A DNA stretch of 49,259 nt from an uncultured Lachnospiraceae bacterium. GTDB taxonomy: Bacteria > Bacillota > Clostridia > Lachnospirales > Lachnospiraceae. The DNA is taken from positions 1 to 49,259 of the forward strand of contig CADADA010000025.1 of the NCBI GenBank assembly GCA_902786515.1, in the 5' to 3' direction. This document shows positions 34,018 to 42,296 of the stretch, in pieces; within the stretch, counting starts at the first letter, position 1, and every line of letters starts with the position of its first letter. Both the position numbers and the translations under genes were made by a program. Below the pieces are notes generated by a model. It searched no databases and was not told the origin of the DNA. It was given only the letters and a program-made list of their open reading frames with translations.

Positions 34018-37000
34018 ATGAGAAGACGTTTTTTTGCTCTGTTTATGGTAATTATGACCACCATATCATCATTACCGGAAGTATCATTCGCTGATACTTC
34101 TTCTTTCCATGAAACAAGTGAATATATACAAGTTGATGGCAGCAAGATGTTACTGCAATCCGGCGGATTACTAGTTTCCGATAATCTTACGGATGATTTG
34201 AGTACTGCTTCTTCATTTGATGAAGAAAAAGCTACAGAACTGATTTTAGATGCATGGGATTCTCAAAAAACCACGGTAAATCTTTCCGCCTGCAATATTA
34301 AGGTATCAGATTTGCAGGATTTTTATTTCGGCCTATTAAACCTTAATCCCGGATATTTCTACGTAAAAAGCTCATACAGCTACAGCTATTCAGGCGACAA
34401 AGTTTCATCAATTACTATAAAATATTCCTATGATTCGGCTCAAATTGAATCCATGAGATCTCAATATAACTCTGCCGTTAACGAAGCGGTTTCCGGTGCA
34501 GATTTATCATGGACTGATCTTGAAAAGGCTATGTATATCAACAACTATTTAACAACTAACACAGAATATGATACTACTTATCAAAAGTATGATGCGTATA
34601 ACGTATTTGTAGAGAAAACGGCAGTATGTCAGGGATATGCCCTTGCATTTATGGAACTCGCAAATCGTTTGGGTGTATCTGCTTCACTTGTAACAAGCGA
34701 TACTCTCAACCATGCATGGAACATGGTGCAGATTAACGGAAAGTATTACCATGTTGACACAACATGGAATGACCCTATATCAGACGTCCTCGGACGCTCC
34801 CGTCACGTCTACTTTTTAAAGAGTACTTCTTATTTTAATTCAGATGACGGCGGTCATAAAGCTACCGATTATGCTGCAAATAATGGTTTTTCTGCCGAAG
34901 ATGCAACAGATACTTATTATGACAGTTATATGTGGAATAGCATTAACACTCCTTTTTATCCTATTGACGATTTGTGGTATACTTATAGCCCTGATAACAG
35001 CGGAATCTGCTCTTACACATGTGATGGCATTAACATGAATTTAGAATCTGTGTCTTTAAATCTTGCTGAAAACTGGCCGGCAGGAGGCTATTCATATTAT
35101 CCAAAAATGCATTACATTGCGTCTATCAATGACATTTTATACTACACCACTCCTTATTCGGTATATAGCTTTAATCCGTCTGACAATTCTACTGATACTT
35201 ATTATACTTTAACTTCAGAACAGAAACAGAATGGTTATGTTTACGGATTGAGAATAACACCATCAGGTGTTGTATCTGTACAAGTTCAGACTTCTCCTAA
35301 TGGAAGCGGTTCAAAATATGATATTGGAGTAATCACACCTATTCCAAAGGAAAATACTACTCCTGAAACTCCTGCAGAAACAACCACCGTGGCCGAAACT
35401 ACCTCAATAAAAGAAACTACGACTGTTAAAGAAACTACTTCTGCTAAAGAGACTACGACCGCTAAAGAAACTACTTCTGCTAAAGAGACTACGACCGCTA
35501 AAGAAACTACTTCTGTGAAAGAAACCTCTACCTCTGCTAAGGAGACTACTTCTACTAAAGAAACTACTTCCGCTAAGGCAACTACGACTGCTAAAGAGAC
35601 TACGACTGTTAAAGAAACTACTTCTGCTAAGGAGACTACTTCTGCTAAGGCAACTACGACTGTCAAAGAAACTACTTCTGCTAAGGAGACTACCTCTGCT
35701 AAGGCAACTACGACCGCTAAAGAGACTACCTCCGTGAAAGAAACTACTTCTGCTAAGGCAACTACAACTGCTAAAGAGACTACCTCTGTAAAAGAAACTA
35801 CTTCTGCCAAGGCAACTACGACTACTAAAGAGACTACCTCTGCAAAAGAAACGACTTCTACTAAGGCAACTACGACTGCTAAAGAGACTACCTCTGTAAA
35901 AGAAACTACTTCTGCCAAGGCAACTACGGCTGCTAAAGAGACTACATCCTTGAATGAAACTACTTCTGCTAAGGCAACTACGACTGCCAAAGAGACTACT
36001 TCTGCAACTGAAACAACTACTACCGATGAAACGACATCCGTCACAACCGTTTCATTGAAAGATTATACAATGAGCCCTATCACCGGAAATTACATTTACG
36101 ATGGCTCGGAGAAAAAACCACATGTTACCATAGGCGGTAATAATACTACTTTAACACCTGATGTTGATTATACCTTGCAATATTACAACAACATTAATGC
36201 AGGAACTGCCACTGTTAAAGCGGTTGGAAATGGAAACTATACCGGAACCCTTCAACAGAACTTTACAATCCGCAAATCGGTACAAAATATATCAGCAACC
36301 ATTCCTTCAGACACGCTTGCCGTCGATACTAATACTTTGATTACCACATTTGGAATCGGTGACATTACGTACAGTTCTGATAATCCTGACGTTGCTGTTG
36401 TATCTGACGACGGATACATATATATTAATGGTGCCGGAATAGCTGACATCACTGTATCTGCTTCCGGTGACAGTAATTATGAATCTGGTTCAACCGTACT
36501 TCATATCACAGCATACGACAATACAAAAACACAAAACAAGATTTTAATCAATAGTTTGTCCTATACTTTTACATCAATGCCAAATGCTACATTAAAAAAA
36601 TCTCTTTCTGCTTCATCTGCATTTGGTTCATTAACATACAGTTCTGACACTAAGTATGTAAAAGTCAGCTCAACCGGCGTTATAAGTATTCGAAAGAATT
36701 ACTCGGGTATCGCCTATATAACGATTGAATCTGAAAGCTCAGATGATTATACCGGTGATACAGTAACAGTAAAGATTACCGTAAAACCATCTGTTACATC
36801 AATTGCAGCAATTAAAGCAGGAAAGAAACGTATGACTGTCATTTGGGCACAAAACAAATCAGCTTCAGGATATATTATACAATATTCTCTGAAGAAGGAT
36901 TTTTCTTCCTACAAGACAAAAAACATTACTTCCTACAAGGTGATTTCATCTGCCATAAAGAATTTGAAAAAGAATAAAAGATATTATGTACGCATCAAAT

Positions 37001-37083
37001 CGTACCGAATCATTACAGTGAACGGAAAATCAAAAACACTTTACTCCGGATGGAGCAGAGCAAAAAGCATAAAAACGTATTAA
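34018..37083 (+). CDS. secreted transglutaminase-like protein with a Thr-rich repeat and Ig/FN3-like modules
   Basis: The 1021-residue protein has a signal peptide (1-26, ending SFA-DTS). A transglutaminase/protease-like domain follows (about 165-260) with a Cys-His-Asp triad visible at C204 (TAVCQGYA), H232 (LNHAWN) and D247 (YYHVDTTWND). A beta-propeller-like region leads to about 225 residues of Thr-rich repeat based on KETTSA/KATTTA. Then come an MBG-like module (YIYDGSEKKPHVTI, NAGTATVKAVGNGNYTG), a BIG2-like region and a C-terminal fibronectin III-like domain (YYVRIKSYR). No LPXTG or membrane anchor is seen. It is probably exported and extended by a glycosylated linker. Start is the ATG at 34018, 7 bases after AGGAGG, rather than the ATG two codons earlier. 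Confidence 0.85.
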   Translation: MRRRFFALFMVIMTTISSLPEVSFADTSSFHETSEYIQVDGSKMLLQSGGLLVSDNLTDDLSTASSFDEEKATELILDAWDSQKTTVNLSACNIKVSDLQDFYFGLLNLNPGYFYVKSSYSYSYSGDKVSSITIKYSYDSAQIESMRSQYNSAVNEAVSGADLSWTDLEKAMYINNYLTTNTEYDTTYQKYDAYNVFVEKTAVCQGYALAFMELANRLGVSASLVTSDTLNHAWNMVQINGKYYHVDTTWNDPISDVLGRSRHVYFLKSTSYFNSDDGGHKATDYAANNGFSAEDATDTYYDSYMWNSINTPFYPIDDLWYTYSPDNSGICSYTCDGINMNLESVSLNLAENWPAGGYSYYPKMHYIASINDILYYTTPYSVYSFNPSDNSTDTYYTLTSEQKQNGYVYGLRITPSGVVSVQVQTSPNGSGSKYDIGVITPIPKENTTPETPAETTTVAETTSIKETTTVKETTSAKETTTAKETTSAKETTTAKETTSVKETSTSAKETTSTKETTSAKATTTAKETTTVKETTSAKETTSAKATTTVKETTSAKETTSAKATTTAKETTSVKETTSAKATTTAKETTSVKETTSAKATTTTKETTSAKETTSTKATTTAKETTSVKETTSAKATTAAKETTSLNETTSAKATTTAKETTSATETTTTDETTSVTTVSLKDYTMSPITGNYIYDGSEKKPHVTIGGNNTTLTPDVDYTLQYYNNINAGTATVKAVGNGNYTGTLQQNFTIRKSVQNISATIPSDTLAVDTNTLITTFGIGDITYSSDNPDVAVVSDDGYIYINGAGIADITVSASGDSNYESGSTVLHITAYDNTKTQNKILINSLSYTFTSMPNATLKKSLSASSAFGSLTYSSDTKYVKVSSTGVISIRKNYSGIAYITIESESSDDYTGDTVTVKITVKPSVTSIAAIKAGKKRMTVIWAQNKSASGYIIQYSLKKDFSSYKTKNITSYKVISSAIKNLKKNKRYYVRIKSYRIITVNGKSKTLYSGWSRAKSIKTY
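35374..36040 (+). repeat. Thr-rich coding repeat (KETTSA/KATTTA units)
   Basis: Short in-frame units of 6 residues, often grouped in 12- or 18-residue blocks (nucleotide core GCTAAAGAGACTAC with variants), run through the linker of the surface protein. Synonymous and Ala/Val/Ser changes show repeated duplication. The opposite strand is open over 252 codons only because of the repeat. Confidence 0.9.
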
Positions 37084-37098
37084 ATAACTGAAGATATA

Positions 37099-37135
37099 AG
37101 AGAGGCGTATCGCTTTGATACGCCTCTCTTCTTTT
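37099..37135 (+). terminator. terminator of the transglutaminase-like gene
   Basis: A perfect 13-bp stem (AGAGAGGCGTATC at 37099-37111, GATACGCCTCTCT at 37117-37129) with a 5-base loop, followed by TCTTTTG. Confidence 0.92.
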
Positions 37136-37223
37136 GTTTAAATACTAGTATAGTCCATAGAATATTAGTAACTGATACACTTGGTTGATTACGAGTATTC
37201 ATACATCTACGACAGTAGTTTTT

Positions 37224-37480
37224 ACGTACTATTTTCAATTTTTCCATGATAGATACGTAGAAGATAATCTATGTTACGTATTATTTTTGGTTTTTTAGAA
37301 TATGATACGTATGAAATTACGGAATCCTACGCATCATTTTAGAGTTTTCATAAAATGATACGTAGGTAACAGTAGAATCCTACGTATCATTTTGAAGTTT
37401 TTATAAAATGATACGTAATAAACAACAGAATCCTACATATCATTTTGAAATTATCAGAAAATCATACGTAAGCGAAGCTT
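37224..37480. repeat. tandem array of five 52-53 bp palindromic units
   Basis: Units begin at 37224, 37276, 37328, 37381 and 37434. The best unit has perfect 13-bp arms TACGTATCATTTT (37381-37393) and AAAATGATACGTA (37405-37417) around an 11-base loop, then a conserved AACAGAATCC-like joining sequence. Outer units have diverged, with paired changes in some arms. A weaker sixth unit may precede at about 37171. The array lies between two convergent genes. The joining sequence is itself conserved, so it is not a CRISPR array. Confidence 0.88.
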
Positions 37481-37529
37481 AATCTACACGGATTTCGCTG
37501 TGTAACGTGTCGGTTATTTATTATTTGAT

Positions 37530-38804
37530 CTAGTATGCAGTTATCTTTATATACTTCATTTCTTCTCCCATACTTTTATTAATAATTGCAGAATATCTGG
37601 TTTTTTTATTGTTCGGAACCAGAATTTCTAATTCATACTCTTTCCCGGTTGCTATGTTAAAGGCTCTCCATCCCAATTTATTTAGTTTACGCGATCTGAT
37701 TATAATCATTTTTAAATTGCTGTCATTTGTAAAAGCATTAGTTCCTATGAATTCTACATTTTTGGGTATCCTGATTTCTGTAATTTTCTCACAACTACAA
37801 AATGCGTATCCTGCTATTTTAGTCAGACTTGACGGAAGTTTAATTTTTTTCAATGATATACAGGATTCAAAAGCTCCATTTTCAACAACCTCTACTCCAT
37901 CCGGTATTTTTACTGCTTCTAATTTTGAGCATCTACGGAACGCTCCATTTGATATCACTTTTACACCTGAAGGGATAATAACTTTTTTCAAATTTATACA
38001 ATTTAAAAAAGCACCTCTTGACAAATCTTGTAAGCTTGATGGGAGTTGTACTCTCTTTAATGAAGTACAATTCATAAATGCATAGCTGCAAATCCTCTCC
38101 ACTCTATCCGGTATTTTGATGCTTTTAAATCCACATGAACGAAAAGCGCATGTTTCTATAGTCACAGCAGATTCAGGCAATTTTATTTCTTCGAGATTAC
38201 AATTACTAACTAATCGACTGATATTTTCAATGCCTTCCTCATATTCTACTTTTTTTAATTTGGTATTTCTAAATGCACAATATCCATATCTACAGTCTTT
38301 TCGAATAAGCACTTCTCCACCTAACGAAGTATTACAAAATGCATATTTACCTATATTTTCAATATTTTCGGAAAGACTTACATTTTCCAGCTTGCCACAA
38401 TTATAAAATGCATATGCTCCTATTTTTTTCACTCCCGGAAAAACCACTTCTTTTATCTTTTTACATTGGCTAAATGCGTTATCGGATATTTTTTCCACAG
38501 ACGAATCCATTGTTACTTTTCTAAGATTTGCACATTTATAAAAAGCTTTTTCTTCTTTTATTGCTGTTATTCCATTTTCAATAATTACGCTCTTAATTTC
38601 ATTATAAAATTCTTTACTCTTCCATGGTGTTATTGTAATCTGTCCTTTCCCGGATATAACCAGCTCATTCGTCTCAGAATCATAAGTATATGTGCATTTA
38701 CTTCCACATTTTCCATCAGTAACATCAGCGCCGGCTGATATTGTAAAACACAAATGTAACACCAACGTCATTAGAATAACATATCCTATCTTAGTTTTTT
38801 TCAT
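37530..38804 (-). CDS. BspA-type leucine-rich repeat surface protein
   Basis: The 424-residue protein has a signal peptide (1-27, ending AGA-DVT). A short beta segment follows (YTYDSETNELVISGKGQIT), then about 12 TpLRR/LRR_5 repeats of roughly 23 residues with the I/V-x-x-x-AF-x-x-C-x-x-L/I pattern. Such proteins in gut Firmicutes are secreted and bind host or bacterial surfaces. No cell-wall anchor is visible. Start is the ATG at 38804, 7 bases after AGGAGG; an in-frame upstream start overlaps that site. It converges with the transglutaminase-like gene. Confidence 0.9.
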   Translation of the reverse strand: MKKTKIGYVILMTLVLHLCFTISAGADVTDGKCGSKCTYTYDSETNELVISGKGQITITPWKSKEFYNEIKSVIIENGITAIKEEKAFYKCANLRKVTMDSSVEKISDNAFSQCKKIKEVVFPGVKKIGAYAFYNCGKLENVSLSENIENIGKYAFCNTSLGGEVLIRKDCRYGYCAFRNTKLKKVEYEEGIENISRLVSNCNLEEIKLPESAVTIETCAFRSCGFKSIKIPDRVERICSYAFMNCTSLKRVQLPSSLQDLSRGAFLNCINLKKVIIPSGVKVISNGAFRRCSKLEAVKIPDGVEVVENGAFESCISLKKIKLPSSLTKIAGYAFCSCEKITEIRIPKNVEFIGTNAFTNDSNLKMIIIRSRKLNKLGWRAFNIATGKEYELEILVPNNKKTRYSAIINKSMGEEMKYIKITAY

Positions 38805-38996
38805 ATTCTTTCCTCCTAATACGTTAAATTCACTCAATTTCTCCGTTACAACTACTCATTTCTAATTTTTCACATAAAAGCAAAAACTTCATGCTATCTA
38901 CATAAGTATAACATAAAAAATACCAATTGACTTCATATTTTCATGATATTTCGCTTCATTGAATATAATTCTATTTTGCGGATACACTACTATTAT

Positions 38997-39053
38997 AAAG
39001 TGCTGATTAACATTTTATCATTTCAATGTTTTTAACAAACAATTTAGCACTTT
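38997..39053. promoter_or_regulatory. inverted repeat upstream of the XRE regulator
   Basis: AAAGTGCT (38997-39004) and AGCACTTT (39046-39053) form 8-bp arms 41 bp apart. The 337-bp gap 38805-39141 otherwise shows only AT-rich DNA with weak promoter-like boxes (TTTACA near 39052; an extended -10 TGTTATACT on the minus strand near 38906). A role in XRE autoregulation is a guess. Confidence 0.25.
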
Positions 39054-39141
39054 TACAGATTTTATCATCATTTTACTATAAACTGTGCGTAATGGGATTT
39101 ATCCACATTTAATACTAAAGATAACCGGAGGAATACTGATT

Positions 39142-39492
39142 ATGAACACCATTGGAGAACGAATTGTATTTTTAAGGGAAGAAAAAGGAATAAGTCAGAA
39201 GGATTTGGCAAATTCAATTCTTATACCGCCAACTTCGCTATCAAGGTATGAGAATAACATCTATGAACCAAAAGCAGAAATACTACATCGACTCGCAGAA
39301 GCTTTGGACACATCCTCTGACTTTCTTGTGGGATTGACTGATCACTTTCAAAAACCCAATTACACAAGCACAACACCTGTAGGGTTGACAGGTGATGAAC
39401 AAAGGCTGATATCAGCCTACCGAAAACTGAATAGCGAAAATCAGATACGTATCTCAGAACGTATCGTCACACTTTTAGATATACAAAGCTGA
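39142..39492 (+). CDS. XRE-family transcriptional regulator
   Basis: The 116-residue protein has an N-terminal HTH_3 domain (about 5-60): IGERIVFLREEKGISQKDLA, then SLSRYENNIYEP, then LAEALDTSSDFLVG. A short helical C-terminus follows (LISAYRKLNSENQIRISERIV), typical of SinR/phage-like regulators with a dimerisation helix. Start is the ATG at 39142 with CGGAGG 10 bases upstream; frames starting upstream lack a site. It stands alone, followed by a strong terminator, so its targets are unknown. Confidence 0.92.
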   Translation: MNTIGERIVFLREEKGISQKDLANSILIPPTSLSRYENNIYEPKAEILHRLAEALDTSSDFLVGLTDHFQKPNYTSTTPVGLTGDEQRLISAYRKLNSENQIRISERIVTLLDIQS

Positions 39493-39501
39493 TTCAATAA
39501 A

Positions 39502-39541
39502 AAGCAATCATTTGCCCTCAAGGGTTTGGTTGCTTTTTTTA
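39502..39541 (+). terminator. terminator of the XRE gene
   Basis: AAGCAA and TTGCTT arms with an inner CCC/GGG pair, followed by seven T's. Confidence 0.88.
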
Positions 39542-39608
39542 TGATTTCAGTATATTAACCAGATAACTTGTAATACTAAAAGTATTAACTCAATCGGGAG
39601 GATTCTAA

Positions 39609-40316
39609 ATGGAAATATTAAAAATCATATTAACTTCTGTAGCAAGCATCGCGACGCTATTTATTCTTACAAAACTGATGGGAAACAAACAGGTATCTCA
39701 ACTGAGTATGTTTGACTATATTATAGGTATCTCCATCGGCTCTATTGCAGCTGAGTTTTCAACCGAACTTGAAAACCCTGAAAGAAGCATTACTGCAATG
39801 GCAGTTTATGCCATAATTGCATATCTTGTATCTGTCGTAACCGAAAAATCCGTTAAATTGAGAAAACTAATCATAGGCAGACCTCTTATCTTATTCGATA
39901 AAGGAAAATTGTACCGGAAGAATCTAAAAAAATCCCGCATTGACACCAGTGACTTTCTCACCCAATGCCGCAATCAGGGATATTTTAATCTTTCAGATAT
40001 ACGCACAGCAGTGTTTGAATACAATGGTTCCTTAAGTATTCTTCCTGCCGAGAACAAAAGACCCGTTTCTCCACAGGACATGAACTTAGCACCTGAACAA
40101 TCCGAACTGATGACAAATGTTATAATAGATGGTCAAATTAATTCAGAAAACCTTAAATCTACCGGAAATGATTTAAATTGGCTTCAAAATCAAATAAGCA
40201 GTCAGGGCTACACAAGCGAAAAAGACATATTACTTGGCATATTCGACATTACAAATAATTCAGTTTCATTTTATCCTAAAGATACAGAAGAGCTTACATT
40301 TGATCCCTTTGAATAA
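39609..40316 (+). CDS. DUF421 (YetF-family) membrane protein
   Basis: The 235-residue protein has three N-terminal membrane helices (about 3-22, 35-52 and 60-80), with KLMGNKQVSQLSMFDYIIGISIGSIAA between them. This is the DUF421 signature. Two cytoplasmic domains follow, containing RPLILFDKGKL and IRTAVFEYNGSLSILP. The family includes Bacillus YetF and sporulation proteins such as SpoVAE-linked YrbG-type members; its biochemical role is not settled. A GGGAGGATTCTAA site precedes the ATG. It shares a bidirectional terminator with the convergent CDF gene. Confidence 0.9.
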   Translation: MEILKIILTSVASIATLFILTKLMGNKQVSQLSMFDYIIGISIGSIAAEFSTELENPERSITAMAVYAIIAYLVSVVTEKSVKLRKLIIGRPLILFDKGKLYRKNLKKSRIDTSDFLTQCRNQGYFNLSDIRTAVFEYNGSLSILPAENKRPVSPQDMNLAPEQSELMTNVIIDGQINSENLKSTGNDLNWLQNQISSQGYTSEKDILLGIFDITNNSVSFYPKDTEELTFDPFE

Positions 40317-40323
40317 TTTTATT

Positions 40324-40369
40324 AAAAATGCAATTACGAAAGCAAATCAGCTTAAGTAATTGCATTTTT
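40324..40369. terminator. bidirectional terminator between DUF421 and CDF genes
   Basis: Perfect 14-bp arms AAAAATGCAATTAC (40324-40337) and GTAATTGCATTTTT (40356-40369). The A/T ends give a T-tract on both strands, serving both convergent genes. Confidence 0.9.
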
Positions 40370-40371
40370 AT

Positions 40372-41511
40372 TTAATCTGTAACATCAATATCTATAATTA
40401 TCTGAATATCATATTCCGGAAACATCTCTTTTACATCTTTGTATATGATTTCAGATGCTTTTTTTCTTTCGATATCAAAACTTGCCACCACGTCAAATCT
40501 TATATTTTTCTCTTCAAGGTCAACATAAAATCCATGCATTTGGATCGCCCATTCATACGTTGATATCTGTTTCTGTATCGCTTCTCTTAGTTCTTTTGCA
40601 ACTCCATCACAGGTATTATATGAATACACTCCTACACCGGTCAATATAATACCTGTTTGCTGATAAACCTGATATTCAATTCTTCTTGTAAGTTTATCTA
40701 CTTCTTCTACCGTCATCGTATCAGGAAGCTCTATATGCACAGAACCATAATTTTTGTTCGGACCGTAATTATATATCATAAGGTCGTATGCCCCCATCAC
40801 TTCCGGTTCTTCATTAATGATAGTCTTCACACCTGCGGATACCTCTGCATCAACCCTCACGCCAAGTATCTCATCAAGTGTCTCCCCAATCATTTCAAGG
40901 CCGGCTTTTATGATAATTATAGCTATCAGCACTCCCACATATGCTTCAAGTGAAATATGAAATAACATATCCAGCAATGCCGAAGCCAATACCGAGGCAG
41001 TCAGAACAGCATCAAAAGAGGCATCTGCTCCTGAAGCTGTCAAAGCGCCTGAATTCACCCTTTCACCCTGTTTTTTTACGTATCTTCCGAGTATCAGTTT
41101 CACAACAATCGCCACAACCATAATTATAAGTGAAACTGTTGTATACTCTGCTTTTTCAGGATTAATAATTTTCTTTACGGATTCTATCAAAGATGTAATA
41201 CCTGCGTATAGAATAATCGCTGCTACAATCAGCGAACTAAGATATTCCACTCTTCCATGACCCATAGGATGTTTTTTATCCGGCTGCTTTCCTGCAAGCT
41301 TAGTACCCACTATTGTAATAACAGATGACACGGCATCTGAAAGATTGTTGACAGCATCAAGTACGATTGCTATGGAATTCGTTATAATTCCAACTTCTGC
41401 CTTAAATAAAGCCAGCATAACATTTGTCACTATACCGATTATACTTGTTTTTATAATTATGCTATCACGTGTTTTAATAACGTCTATCAGGTTTTCTTCC
41501 TTTTTCTCCAT
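40372..41511 (-). CDS. cation diffusion facilitator transporter
   Basis: The 379-residue protein has six membrane helices (about 20-210) with the CDF metal-site residues: DAVNNLSD in helix 2, HPMGHGRVEYL after it, and ASGADASFD in helix 5. A cytoplasmic domain follows (about 215-290, YGSVHIELPD), and an extra C-terminal domain of about 80 residues resembles a second copy of a similar fold. CDF proteins export Zn, Fe, Mn or Co/Ni by proton exchange. The metal is not predictable here. Start is the ATG at 41511, 7 bases after AGGAG; the ATG two codons earlier is too close to the site. Confidence 0.93.
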   Translation of the reverse strand: MEKKEENLIDVIKTRDSIIIKTSIIGIVTNVMLALFKAEVGIITNSIAIVLDAVNNLSDAVSSVITIVGTKLAGKQPDKKHPMGHGRVEYLSSLIVAAIILYAGITSLIESVKKIINPEKAEYTTVSLIIMVVAIVVKLILGRYVKKQGERVNSGALTASGADASFDAVLTASVLASALLDMLFHISLEAYVGVLIAIIIIKAGLEMIGETLDEILGVRVDAEVSAGVKTIINEEPEVMGAYDLMIYNYGPNKNYGSVHIELPDTMTVEEVDKLTRRIEYQVYQQTGIILTGVGVYSYNTCDGVAKELREAIQKQISTYEWAIQMHGFYVDLEEKNIRFDVVASFDIERKKASEIIYKDVKEMFPEYDIQIIIDIDVTD

Positions 41512-41559
41512 AATCATTCTCCTAATATTTCATAATATTTGAATACCATTATAACACAT

Positions 41560-41592
41560 AAACCGCAGAATGGAATATCTCATCTGCGGTTT
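41560..41592 (-). terminator. hairpin after the CODH operon
   Basis: AAACCGCAGA (41560-41569) and TCTGCGGTTT (41583-41592) form 10-bp arms. It lies about 17 bp past the last gene of the cooS operon. The T-tract on the minus strand is poor. Confidence 0.5.
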
Positions 41593-41608
41593 TACGAAAC
41601 TAACTTTT

Positions 41609-41896
41609 TTATCCTATTTTTTTAGGTTGTTTTATAATCAGTCTTACAATCCATATAACTAATCCTAATGCCACTACCGATAATCCCAGAAAAGCATCAT
41701 TTAACATATCCATTGGTGCCGGTGTAAAATATGCTTCTCCCATTTCTACATATTCAAACACTGCATCTACAAGCCACATGAGTGATGCACCCAGATACAT
41801 TAATACAAGTGTACCAATCTGCATACGGTTATCTTTAGCGGTGTACCATTTTATTGTCGCAATAATTGTTGCAAAAATACTAATCAACAGTGTCAA
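41609..41896 (-). CDS. small three-helix membrane protein of the CODH operon (b)
   Basis: The 95-residue protein has three hydrophobic segments (about 1-16, 28-48 and 65-88) with FEYVEMGEAYFTPAPMD between the second and third. No family name recognised. It overlaps the end of the preceding 131-residue gene. The start is probably the TTG at 41896, 7 bases after GAGGTG; a GTG two codons earlier sits only 2 bases from that site. As last gene of the ABC-cooS operon it is likely to act with its neighbour, for example as a two-subunit membrane component. Function unknown. Confidence 0.65.
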   Translation of the reverse strand: MTLLISIFATIIATIKWYTAKDNRMQIGTLVLMYLGASLMWLVDAVFEYVEMGEAYFTPAPMDMLNDAFLGLSVVALGLVIWIVRLIIKQPKKIG

Positions 41897-42275
41897 TTTC
41901 ACTCACCTCATTTCTTCCTGACTTTTCAAGGTGCTCTGCTCCCGCACATATTATTGCCCACACTACAGTAACAAGCACGGCCATAGACACGCCTACGGTT
42001 CCCATCTCTTTTAACATCTCAATCGTTTCTTTTTTATCTGCCATAGCAGTCAAAAACGGGAACCAGGTAACAACTTCTCCATGCCATACATGTTCAAACG
42101 CAAGTAAAGCTGAACCACCCCAGAGCATATTACTTAACCAGCCAAGCTTTTTGCTCAATGGTATTGTGCCATTTACTTTCTCTTCATCATTTATATTTGT
42201 TTCCTTTTTTTCTTCTGTTTTCTTAACAACTGTCACAACTGCTGCTTCAGCAGCCGATACTATAAAACATGCCAT
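41880..42275 (-). CDS. small membrane protein of the CODH operon (a), with a His/Glu membrane motif
   Basis: The 131-residue protein starts with an amphipathic segment (MACFIVSAAEAAVVTVV), then a charged linker (KKTEEKKET), then two hydrophobic segments around GGSALLAFEHVWHGEVV and VGVSMAVLVTVVWAII. The EHVWHGE cluster could bind a metal. Start is the ATG at 42275, 8 bases after AGGAGG. It begins 21 bp after cooS and overlaps the next gene. I do not recognise a named family. Tight linkage suggests a membrane partner of the CODH homologue or of the transporter. Confidence 0.7.
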   Translation of the reverse strand: MACFIVSAAEAAVVTVVKKTEEKKETNINDEEKVNGTIPLSKKLGWLSNMLWGGSALLAFEHVWHGEVVTWFPFLTAMADKKETIEMLKEMGTVGVSMAVLVTVVWAIICAGAEHLEKSGRNEVSEIDTVD

Positions 42276-42296
42276 TTTACTTTCCTCCTGCAATAT

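Noticed and set aside
35286..36044. 252-codon open frame on the minus strand within the surface gene
   Set aside because: It is the reverse of the Thr-rich coding repeat and gives a Val/Ala repeat with no ribosome-binding site. The plus strand has the signal peptide and domains.
37224..37480. The palindrome array as a CRISPR array
   Set aside because: The sequence between palindromes is conserved from unit to unit, unit length is 52-53 bp without unique spacers, and no cas gene is present.
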